Of a DNA stretch of 6,339 nucleotides, positions 1-5,515 are shown one piece after another; position 1 is the first letter of the stretch; every line of letters begins with the position of its first letter. A program made the translations under genes and the position numbers. This DNA comes from an uncultured Clostridia bacterium (GTDB taxonomy: Bacteria; Bacillota; Clostridia; Christensenellales; UBA1242). The stretch lies in contig CALEWH010000031.1 of the NCBI GenBank assembly GCA_937925475.1, forward strand, positions 1 through 6,339. The letters are read 5' to 3'. The notes beneath the pieces were generated by a model. That model made no database searches. It saw only the letters and a list, made by a program, of their open reading frames with translations, and was not told the DNA's origin.

Positions 1-17
1 CGACGCTCTTCCGATCT
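1..17. other. Illumina adapter remnant at contig end
   Basis: The first 17 bases, CGACGCTCTTCCGATCT, match the 3' end of the standard Illumina TruSeq universal adapter exactly, ending at the AGATCGGAAGAGC-complement junction where insert DNA begins. This is untrimmed library sequence carried into the assembly, not genomic DNA. Real sequence most likely begins at about 18. The biological neighbour to the left cannot be inferred. Confidence 0.95.
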
Positions 18-100
18 AATCGCGATTTATAATAAAATTTATAACCATAACATAAAATCAAAAATATCAACTGACTTATTTTAAAATCAAAACAAAAAAA

Positions 101-117
101 CACACCTAATTGGTGTG
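101..117 (-). terminator. Rho-independent terminator after the secreted-protein gene
   Basis: CACACC (101-106) and GGTGTG (112-117) form a 6-bp GC-containing stem with a 5-base TAATT loop. Read on the minus strand, the hairpin is followed directly by a run of seven T (complement of A94-A100) and more T-rich sequence. It lies about 20 bases past the stop codon at 139. A T-rich tract (119-130) follows on the plus side too, so it could also stop transcription arriving from the left. The AT-rich stretch 18-93 beside it holds nothing else I can name. Confidence 0.85.
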
Positions 118-138
118 CTTTTATTTTTTATATGATTT

Positions 139-726
139 TTAGTTTCCTGAATAATCCATCTTATTGATGTAATCATAAAGGTCAGATTGATGTGCGATAG
201 TGTTTAGTTTGTACAAACTTGCGTTTGAAGCATTAACTACATATACAGCGACATCGGCATAGTTTTTGCTGTTGTTTAGTTGCATAATGATTTCACTAAA
301 CTCAACATTTTTCTCATTTGAAGTCAATACATTTTTGCCGTCCCATTTCAAATTTAGTTTTTCTGAAAAATGGAATGAAACACTTATATTATCTTTTACA
401 ATTTCACTGCGTGTAAGTGCTGTGTCTAGTGTATCCAATGTAGGGTCAAAGCCTGTTGCTCCTTGAAACAAAGCACTAAGTGTGTTGTCTTTTAGGGAGT
501 CTTTGTATAGGCTGATGATTTTTTCAATCACTTCTTTATCGTTTTGGATAGTAAATGATTGATATTCACTGCCACCTTTATACACTTTTACATAATCGAT
601 TTTGTCGTAGTCGCCAAGTGTCTTTACAGCATCCATAGTGTTTGTCTTTACACAAGCAAGTGTAATTGTCGCACCTACTAGTAGCGCAACCAATGCTATT
701 GAAATAATAGATATAATCTTTTTCAT
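139..726 (-). CDS. Small secreted or membrane-anchored protein of unknown function, possible lipoprotein
   Basis: A 195-residue protein of a family I do not recognise. Seen: an N-terminal MKK charge cluster, then a hydrophobic stretch (about residues 4-24) typical of a signal peptide or membrane anchor, ending at Cys25. The residues before the cysteine (T-L-A-C) only partly fit a lipobox, because position -3 is Thr rather than Leu, so lipidation is uncertain. The remaining roughly 170 residues are polar, mixed α/β in character, with no second membrane segment and no catalytic motif I can identify. Start: ATG at 726 with GAGGAC (732-737) at good spacing. It has its own strong promoter at 753-780 and a terminator at 101-117, so it is a one-gene unit although it lies only 55 bases after ftsH on the same strand. 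Inference: an exported protein facing the cell envelope. Coding status is near certain; function is unknown. Confidence 0.85.
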   Translation of the reverse strand: MKKIISIISIALVALLVGATITLACVKTNTMDAVKTLGDYDKIDYVKVYKGGSEYQSFTIQNDKEVIEKIISLYKDSLKDNTLSALFQGATGFDPTLDTLDTALTRSEIVKDNISVSFHFSEKLNLKWDGKNVLTSNEKNVEFSEIIMQLNNSKNYADVAVYVVNASNASLYKLNTIAHQSDLYDYINKMDYSGN

Positions 727-752
727 AGTTTGTCCTCGTTTTTTACTCTCTC

Positions 753-780
753 ATTATACCAATATATTTGACTTTGTCAA
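753..780 (-). promoter_or_regulatory. Consensus σA promoter with extended -10 for the secreted-protein gene
   Basis: On the minus strand there is TTGACA (complement of 775-780), a 16-base spacer, then TATAAT (complement of 753-758). The -10 is preceded by TGG, giving an extended -10 (TGnTATAAT). Both hexamers match the consensus fully. Predicted transcription start is near 746, leaving a leader of about 20 bases before the ATG at 726. The -35 begins two bases past the ftsH stop codon and lies inside the inverted repeat at 767-781. Confidence 0.85.
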
Positions 781-781
781 A
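767..781. repeat. Short inverted repeat covering the -35 element
   Basis: TTTGAC (767-772) and GTCAAA (776-781) are perfect inverted arms around a 3-base TTT centre. The repeat directly abuts the ftsH stop codon (782-784) and overlaps the -35 hexamer of the downstream promoter. It lacks a following T-run on the minus strand, so it is a poor intrinsic terminator. It could be a weak mRNA 3' end hairpin, an operator, or chance. Confidence 0.4.
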
Positions 782-3025
782 CTAATTTTGGTCGTCTTTC
801 TTTTCCTTATTGTCGTCGCCTTTCTCTTGTGTCAAAATTTCTTTCTTTTCAGCACTTTCTACTTTGTCAGCAGTTTGAGATTTGTTTTCGCCCTTTTCTT
901 CGGTCTTTTCTTCCGATGCAGGCAAAACTGCTTTCTCTGTTTTTGCTTTCTTTTTGTTTTTGTTTTGCTCAGCCTTGGCGTCTATCTCACTTCTAAGTTG
1001 TTTGCCTTGCTCTTTTATTTTGTCAAACTCGTTTTTGGATATAACACCCGCGTTGTTTAGTGCTTCGGCTGCTTGTTCTTTTAAAAGTTGGATTTTCAAA
1101 GCATTTGCGTCATCTTGCTCACGCTTTTTCTTGTCTTCTTGTTTTTTGCGACTCTTTTCTTCTTTGTCGATGCGTTTGATTACTTCTTTATAATCAACCC
1201 CGCTCATTATTTCGTCGACTTCTTTTGTGTATATTGTTTCTTTTTCCAAAAGCAAACTTGCTAGATTGTCAAGTATTGATTTGTTGTCTGACAATATCTT
1301 GTATGCTTTTTGATAGTTTTCGTCGATAATGCGTTTGATTTCACTGTCGATAAGTGATGCTGTCGCTTCACTATAATTGTTTTGTGTTTGATAATCACGA
1401 CCTATAAAGACTTCGTTTTTGCTTCCAAAACTCAAAAATCCTAGTTTTTCGCTCATCCCCCACTCAGTTACCATTTTACGCGCAACTTCGGTGGCTTTAC
1501 TAATATCGCTACTTGCTCCCGCAGTAATGTCGTTAAACTCTATTTGCTCAGCAATGCGTCCACCCATCATCATACAAATGCGATTGTTTAGTTTTGTCAA
1601 CGAATAGTGTTCGTCATCGTCACTTGGTCGTGTGCTTGTGTATCCGCCCGCCATTCCGCGTGGGATAATAGATACTTCGTGGACATTTTCACCACAGTCA
1701 AGTTTTTTGGCGATGATCGCGTGTCCCGCTTCGTGATATGCTGTCAACTTCTTATCGTTTTCAGTCACAAGTCGGCTCTTCTTTTGTGGTCCCATTAAGA
1801 CTTTGTTTATTCCTTCGGTGATCTCAGTCATGCCGATTGTGTATTTGCCTGTACGAGCAGCAAGGATTGCGGCTTCGTTTAGCACGTTTTCAATATCTGC
1901 ACCTGTAAAACCACTTGTAAGTCTTGCTATGTCTTTAAAGTCAACACTTGGGTCAATAGGTTTGTTTTTAGCATGTATTTTTAGTATTCCTTCACGACCT
2001 CTTACATCAGGAATGTTTACATAAATTTGTCTATCAAATCTACCTGGACGAAGCAATGCTGGATCAAGTACATCGGCTCTGTTTGTGGCAGCAAGCACAA
2101 TAACGCCTTCGTTTGCTTCAAATCCGTCCATCTCTACTAGAAGTTGGTTTAGAGTTTGCTCACGCTCGTCGTTTCCGCCACCAAGTCCGGCACCGCGTTG
2201 ACGACCTACTGCGTCTATCTCGTCGATAAACACAATGCAAGGTGCGTTGCGTTTTGCTGTTTCAAACAAATCTCTCACTCTTCCTGCACCAACACCTACA
2301 TACAACTCTACAAAGTCGCTACCAGTGATTGAAAGGAATGGCACATTACTTTCGCCAGCAACTGCTTTTGCAAGCAATGTTTTACCTGTTCCTGGTGGGC
2401 CTACAAGAAGTATTCCTTTTGGAATGCGTGCTCCAAGCGCCTTAAACTTTGCTGGATTTTTCAAAAACTCAACTATCTCTTGAACTTCTTCTTTCTCTTC
2501 GTCGGCTCCTGCGATGTTTGCAAATCTAACTCCGCTCTTTTCTACAAGGCGGGCTTTACTTTTGTTAAACGCGCCCACGCCGTTGCCCTTATTTGAAAAC
2601 ATTTTGTAAATCAAAATGCCTATGATAATCATAATAACTATCGATACATAAGGTGCGATTGTTTCGATAAACGAAGCAGTTTGATTTTTAAATTCGACCT
2701 TAATTTGTTGGTCAAGCGCCTTGCCATTATTGTAATCTTGGATAAAATCAAGTTGGCTCCAAGCGGTGTATTCAAAATAATAATCGGCAGTGTAAGGAAA
2801 ATCTTTTGCATCAATTTCGGTGTCTTTCATAAGCACAAACGCTTTGCCACCTTCGGCATAAATTTCACTTACTCGACCATTTTCAATATAGTTTTTAGCA
2901 GTAGTGTAATCTATTTTTTGAGCGTCAATTCCAGTACTAGCTAAATAAAAAATCAAAATAATAATTGCCAATATGGCAAGCCAAACGCCATAATGTTTTG
3001 CTGTATTTTTCTTTTTGTTGTCCAA
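782..3025 (-). CDS. ftsH: ATP-dependent zinc metalloprotease FtsH with extended C-terminal tail
   Basis: FtsH is a membrane-anchored hexameric AAA+ protease that extracts and degrades misfolded membrane proteins and short-lived regulators at the inner face of the cell membrane. Domains seen in the 747 residues: TM helix 1 (about 12-30), an extracytoplasmic domain (about 31-121), TM helix 2 (about 122-143), then the AAA+ module with Walker A GPPGTGKT (209-216), pore loop YVG (242-244), Walker B IVFIDE (264-269) and the second region of homology with arginines 326 and 329. The M41 peptidase carries HEAGH (431-435), with Asp507 as the expected third zinc ligand. All key residues are present, so it should be active. 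The pore aromatic is Tyr rather than the more usual Phe. The family usually ends near 600-650 residues; here a Lys/Glu-rich tail (about 617-747) follows, with a SHOCT-like segment at about 643-676. The start is TTG at 3025, chosen because GGAGGT lies five bases upstream and residue 2 onward is a typical FtsH N-terminus. Confidence 0.97.
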   Translation of the reverse strand: MDNKKKNTAKHYGVWLAILAIIILIFYLASTGIDAQKIDYTTAKNYIENGRVSEIYAEGGKAFVLMKDTEIDAKDFPYTADYYFEYTAWSQLDFIQDYNNGKALDQQIKVEFKNQTASFIETIAPYVSIVIMIIIGILIYKMFSNKGNGVGAFNKSKARLVEKSGVRFANIAGADEEKEEVQEIVEFLKNPAKFKALGARIPKGILLVGPPGTGKTLLAKAVAGESNVPFLSITGSDFVELYVGVGAGRVRDLFETAKRNAPCIVFIDEIDAVGRQRGAGLGGGNDEREQTLNQLLVEMDGFEANEGVIVLAATNRADVLDPALLRPGRFDRQIYVNIPDVRGREGILKIHAKNKPIDPSVDFKDIARLTSGFTGADIENVLNEAAILAARTGKYTIGMTEITEGINKVLMGPQKKSRLVTENDKKLTAYHEAGHAIIAKKLDCGENVHEVSIIPRGMAGGYTSTRPSDDDEHYSLTKLNNRICMMMGGRIAEQIEFNDITAGASSDISKATEVARKMVTEWGMSEKLGFLSFGSKNEVFIGRDYQTQNNYSEATASLIDSEIKRIIDENYQKAYKILSDNKSILDNLASLLLEKETIYTKEVDEIMSGVDYKEVIKRIDKEEKSRKKQEDKKKREQDDANALKIQLLKEQAAEALNNAGVISKNEFDKIKEQGKQLRSEIDAKAEQNKNKKKAKTEKAVLPASEEKTEEKGENKSQTADKVESAEKKEILTQEKGDDNKEKKDDQN

Positions 3026-3030
3026 TTTTT

Positions 3031-3036
3031 ACCTCC
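3031..3036 (-). promoter_or_regulatory. Strong RBS fixing the TTG start of ftsH
   Basis: GGAGGT (complement of 3031-3036) is followed by five A and then TTG GAC AAC. No ATG or GTG lies at a suitable distance, so this site decides the TTG start. Confidence 0.85.
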
Positions 3037-3052
3037 AATAAATACTACGGGT

Positions 3053-3081
3053 ATTCTACCACAAAACCCATTTGCTTACAA
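3053..3081 (-). promoter_or_regulatory. Proximal σA promoter of ftsH
   Basis: On the minus strand: TTGTAA (complement of 3076-3081), a 17-base spacer, then TAGAAT (complement of 3053-3058), with TGG before the -10 giving an extended -10. Five of six bases match the -10 consensus and four of six the -35. Predicted transcript start is about 3046, leaving a leader of roughly 20 bases that includes the GGAGGT site. Confidence 0.65.
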
Positions 3082-3097
3082 GTTTTTTGTGCTCGAT

Positions 3098-3126
3098 ATT
3101 ATATAATATATTTATTTTCAAGTAAA
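3098..3126 (-). promoter_or_regulatory. Possible distal promoter of ftsH within an AT palindrome
   Basis: On the minus strand, TTTACT (complement of 3121-3126) stands 17 bases before a perfect TATAAT (complement of 3098-3103). The -10 lies inside a 14-base perfect palindrome (3096-3109, ATATTATATAATAT). The -35 is weak (four of six) and the region is almost pure A+T, so chance matches are likely. It would give a second, longer ftsH transcript. Confidence 0.35.
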
Positions 3127-3181
3127 AATAAACTCATTATTAGTCACAACCCACATTTTTGTCGCAAATTAGATGAAAATT

Positions 3182-3697
3182 TTACAAAGCCAGCCTAAAT
3201 CTTTCAGCAAGAGCAAAGGCTTCGACAATAGTATCGCTCATATTTTTTATAAGACCTATTTTCACATTCGCCAAAAAACTTAGCGCGTTTATGCCCTTAG
3301 TGCCGACCACGCCAAGTATGCTATAATCACCTACATACACCCCGTTTCCAAACTGCCCACCTGCATACACGCCTGTGTTTGAGGTTTTTATTGTGCCGAC
3401 TTCTTCTTCGTCACCTAGCACCGAGTCCACCACCACAACTTTTGAAAAAGGATGTTTGTTTTTTATCATTTCAACTGTTTGTTTTATGTTTTTTTGCGTG
3501 ATAGGATTGTTTATTTCCCCATATATAAAGCCATTTGTTAAAGATTGACTTTTTAAGCACTCACCTACTATCACTCCCAACATATCTCCCACAATTTTAT
3601 CGCTCCCGATACACAAATACACTATCGGAACTCGACTGTTAAGTTGGATATTTGCAAGTTTTAGCGCCAAGTGTTTTACTGAGTTTTTTATGTTCAT
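3182..3697 (-). CDS. yyaC: YyaC-family (DUF1256) sporulation-associated protein, GPR-protease relative
   Basis: A 171-residue soluble protein that I recognise as the YyaC/DUF1256 family. These proteins occur in endospore formers and resemble GPR, the protease that degrades small acid-soluble spore proteins at germination; their own substrate is not established. Seen: the family signature C-I-G-S-D-x-x-x-G-D-x-L-G at 29-41 (Asp33, Asp38), the hydrophobic strand VVVVD with Asp91 followed by S-V-L-G (92-95), and a glycine-rich stretch at about 110-132. The paired acidic residues resemble the aspartates proposed as catalytic in GPR, so a peptidase role is inference. Start: ATG at 3697 with GGGGGA (3703-3708). 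The ORF ends 156 bases before the ftsH start. In Bacillus, yyaC directly follows spo0J; here it lies on the same strand as parB but with cvpA in between, which supports the identification. No convincing σF or σG promoter was found upstream. Confidence 0.85.
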   Translation of the reverse strand: MNIKNSVKHLALKLANIQLNSRVPIVYLCIGSDKIVGDMLGVIVGECLKSQSLTNGFIYGEINNPITQKNIKQTVEMIKNKHPFSKVVVVDSVLGDEEEVGTIKTSNTGVYAGGQFGNGVYVGDYSILGVVGTKGINALSFLANVKIGLIKNMSDTIVEAFALAERFRLAL

Positions 3698-3766
3698 ATT
3701 TGTCCCCCAAATGTTTTTTTATGTTTGACAAAATCCTTATAAAACATACTTTTATGGCTAAATATT

Positions 3767-3795
3767 ATTAAAATGTGCTTTGTATTAAATGACAA
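3767..3795 (-). promoter_or_regulatory. Possible vegetative promoter of yyaC
   Basis: On the minus strand, TTGTCA (complement of 3790-3795), a 17-base spacer, then TTTAAT (complement of 3767-3772). Both hexamers are one base from consensus. It would leave a leader of about 60 bases. The -35 overlaps the -35 proposed for the divergent cvpA promoter. The AT-rich background limits confidence. Confidence 0.35.
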
Positions 3796-3817
3796 AATAT
3801 TTGCGATGTGTTATATT
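3789..3817 (+). promoter_or_regulatory. Probable promoter of cvpA
   Basis: ATGACA (3789-3794), a 17-base spacer, then TATATT (3812-3817); each hexamer is one base from consensus. Predicted transcription start is near 3824, about 20 bases before the start codon at 3846, which leaves room for the RBS at 3835-3840. Confidence 0.55.
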
Positions 3818-3834
3818 ATAGTAAACTTAATGCA

Positions 3835-3840
3835 TGGAGG
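3835..3840 (+). promoter_or_regulatory. RBS that decides the cvpA start
   Basis: TGGAGG lies five bases before the ATG at 3846. The in-frame ATG at 3834 overlaps this Shine-Dalgarno sequence and has none of its own, so initiation at 3846 is preferred. Confidence 0.8.
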
Positions 3841-3845
3841 CTATT

Positions 3846-4535
3846 ATGTGGGTTGATATTGTGTTCTTCGCAATAATAATTGTGTTTGCACTCATAGGAC
3901 TATGGAAAGGTTTGTTTGAATCACTACTTTCACTTATCTCGACTGGTCTATGTGTGTTTGTTGCCGTTTGGCTTGCAAAACCTTGCGCTTCGTTTATCAA
4001 CAACACTATCAAACTTGATACGCCAAAAATGTTTGACGGACTTATCGGAAAATTTACTAAGGAAACTTCGTTTGAGTTTTTCGGTATGACCTTCACTCGT
4101 GGAGAGATTGCAGGTTTTCTATCAATGATTTTTGCCGGACTTGTTGTGTTTATCCTTTTAAAACTTGGCATATATCTTCTTTCAAAACTATTTGACAGCG
4201 TAGTAAATTCGAGCACAGTTTTGAGCGGACTAAACCGCGTGCTTGGTATGATATTTGGTATTCTAAAAGGTGGAGTAATTGTTGTTGTTGCACTTGCAAT
4301 CTGCACTGTGTTTGCTCGTTTTACAAAGGTCGAAGACTATATCAAACAAGCAAAAGTAACCAACTGGGTCTACAACTATGTAGATGATTTCACTGAAAAA
4401 CAACTTAAAAATGTCGACATTCAGGAAATAATTCAAGATGTTATTAAAAAGTCTGATGTCAACAAACCTAGCGAAACCACCCCAGAAAACAGCGAAACAA
4501 AAACTCTTCCAAGCGAAACAAAAACCAGTAATTAA
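3846..4535 (+). CDS. cvpA: CvpA-family integral membrane protein
   Basis: A 229-residue protein of the CvpA family, whose founding member is needed for colicin V production or secretion in E. coli; the role in Firmicutes is unclear but envelope-related. Seen: the typical opening MWVDIV followed by I-G-L-x-K-G-L (17-23), and four hydrophobic helices at about 4-20, 25-44, 86-112 and 130-158. Before and within the fourth helix is the family's LNRxLG-x(3)-G-x(3)-G pattern (about 129-142). A hydrophilic cytoplasmic-type tail follows, ending in three 7-residue repeats (209-229: SETTPEN, SETKTLP, SETKTSN). The start at 3846 is preferred over the in-frame ATG at 3834, because GGAGG at 3836-3840 would lie inside the longer version. 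It is the only plus-strand gene here: divergent from yyaC and convergent with parB, sharing the terminator at 4570-4599. The family call is firm from topology and motifs; function is not determined. Confidence 0.85.
   Translation: MWVDIVFFAIIIVFALIGLWKGLFESLLSLISTGLCVFVAVWLAKPCASFINNTIKLDTPKMFDGLIGKFTKETSFEFFGMTFTRGEIAGFLSMIFAGLVVFILLKLGIYLLSKLFDSVVNSSTVLSGLNRVLGMIFGILKGGVIVVVALAICTVFARFTKVEDYIKQAKVTNWVYNYVDDFTEKQLKNVDIQEIIQDVIKKSDVNKPSETTPENSETKTLPSETKTSN
4470..4532 (+). repeat. Three 21-bp in-frame tandem repeats at the cvpA 3' end
   Basis: Units at 4470-4490, 4491-4511 and 4512-4532 are each exactly seven codons and end directly before the TAA stop. Units 2 and 3 share their first 14 bases (AGCGAAACAAAAAC); unit 1 shares AGCGAAAC. 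They encode SETTPEN, SETKTLP and SETKTSN. The fit to a 21-base period up to the stop suggests duplication by slippage in a disordered tail. Confidence 0.8.
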
Positions 4536-4569
4536 TTTTAGGTAGTTGTTAATTTTATAAAATAAAATA

Positions 4570-4599
4570 AAAAAAGAAAGCAAGTCGCTTTCTTTTTTT
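4570..4599. terminator. Bidirectional rho-independent terminator between cvpA and parB
   Basis: A 12-bp stem (AAAAAAGAAAGC at 4570-4581 with GCTTTCTTTTTT at 4587-4598) closes a 5-base loop (4582-4586). It is flanked by A-rich sequence on the left and T-rich on the right, so both transcripts see a hairpin followed by a U-tract. It lies about 35 bases after the cvpA stop and about 13 bases after the parB stop and serves both convergent genes. Confidence 0.9.
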
Positions 4600-4611
4600 A
4601 TTTAATGTTTT

Positions 4612-5511
4612 TTACATACGATTTATGATGTCATAAATTCTGTCTAAGTCATCACCATTGTAATAATCAATAATAATACGACCTTTCTTTTCATTTCCAA
4701 GCACAGATACTTTTGTTTTAAACTTGTGTTGCATTGTATTTACAAAGTCTTGCATCTCGCTAGACATAACCGCTTTTTGTTTTTTCGCCTTTGGATTGTT
4801 GATATCCTTAACGGCTTTTTCCATATCTCTTACAGTTATTTTTTTGTTGACCGCTTGCTCGGCAAGTTTGACTTGTACTCTTGGATCTTCAACAACAACC
4901 AAACTTCTTGCATGACCAGCACTAAGTTTGCCACTTTCAATCATTTTAATTACTTCTGGTTGCAACGACAACAATCTGACATAGTTTGCCACAACTGGAC
5001 GACTTTTGCCTAGTTTGTCAGCAAGCACTTCTTGTGTCCAACCATATATAGTAAGAAGTTCTTTCATTGCACGCGCTGTTTCAATAGGATTCAAATCTTC
5101 TCTTTGTATATTTTCAAGTAAGGCTATTTCTTTTACTTGATTGTCGCTATATTCTCTGACTATCGCAGGAATATATTTCAATCCAGCAAGTTTGCTCGCT
5201 CTAAATCTTCTTTCACCTGCTACAATTATGTATCTATTGCCATTCTTTTTAAGTATTATTGGTTGGATCACACCATATTCTTTTATCGATGTCGCAAGTT
5301 CTTTTATTGCAGTAGGATCAAAGTTTTTACGCGGTTGGTCTGGATTGTTATCGATTAGTGAAATATCTATTTCTGTTACAGAATTGCCAAGTTTTTCTTC
5401 GTTTTTGTCAACAACCCCACCTTTTTTGTCAATAACTACATTTTCTTCATCATTATCAAATATTCCTAGAAGTGAGCCAAGGCCTCTACCTAATCCTTTA
5501 TTGTTTGCCAT
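4612..5511 (-). CDS. parB: Chromosome-partitioning protein ParB (Spo0J), CTP-dependent parS-binding clamp
   Basis: ParB binds centromere-like parS sites near the origin, spreads along DNA as a CTP-driven sliding clamp, loads SMC condensin and stimulates the Soj ATPase. Seen in the 299 residues: the N-terminal GLGRGLGSLL (6-15), the short basic peptide that activates ParA; an acidic linker (about 19-45); NPDQPR (56-61); the CTP-binding GERRFRA (99-105); ENIQREDLNP (133-142); a helix-turn-helix starting at TQEVLADKLGKS (159-170) that recognises parS; and a C-terminal dimerisation region (about 255-299). All core motifs are intact and the length is normal. The start ATG at 5511 has AAAGGGGT (5518-5525) overlapping the soj stop codon; only four bases separate the two genes, so translation is probably coupled. 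No intact parS was found in this window. Confidence 0.97.
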   Translation of the reverse strand: MANNKGLGRGLGSLLGIFDNDEENVVIDKKGGVVDKNEEKLGNSVTEIDISLIDNNPDQPRKNFDPTAIKELATSIKEYGVIQPIILKKNGNRYIIVAGERRFRASKLAGLKYIPAIVREYSDNQVKEIALLENIQREDLNPIETARAMKELLTIYGWTQEVLADKLGKSRPVVANYVRLLSLQPEVIKMIESGKLSAGHARSLVVVEDPRVQVKLAEQAVNKKITVRDMEKAVKDINNPKAKKQKAVMSSEMQDFVNTMQHKFKTKVSVLGNEKKGRIIIDYYNGDDLDRIYDIINRM

Positions 5512-5515
5512 AATA

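Noticed and set aside
767..781. Inverted repeat as the ftsH terminator
   Set aside because: On the minus strand the hairpin is AT-rich, has a 3-base loop and is followed by TATATTGG rather than a T-run, so it is not a convincing intrinsic terminator.
638..1060. Plus-strand open frame of 140 codons
   Set aside because: It lies opposite the 5' end of the secreted-protein gene and the Lys/Glu-rich tail of ftsH. Its Phe/Leu/Val-rich product is what antisense of AAA/GAA codons gives, and it spans two real genes and a promoter.
3111..3132. 8-bp AT-only inverted repeat as a yyaC terminator
   Set aside because: The stem (TTTATTTT/AAAATAAA) has no G:C pair and no adjacent T-run; it is expected by chance in this AT-rich gap.
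3834..3845. Upstream in-frame ATG as an alternative cvpA start
   Set aside because: The ATG overlaps the GGAGG that serves the ATG at 3846, and the shorter start gives the usual CvpA N-terminus (M-x-x-D-I).
3827..4306. Minus-strand open frame of 159 codons opposite cvpA
   Set aside because: It is fully antisense to a clear CvpA-family gene, has no RBS, and encodes a Pro/Ser/Thr-rich product with no family resemblance.
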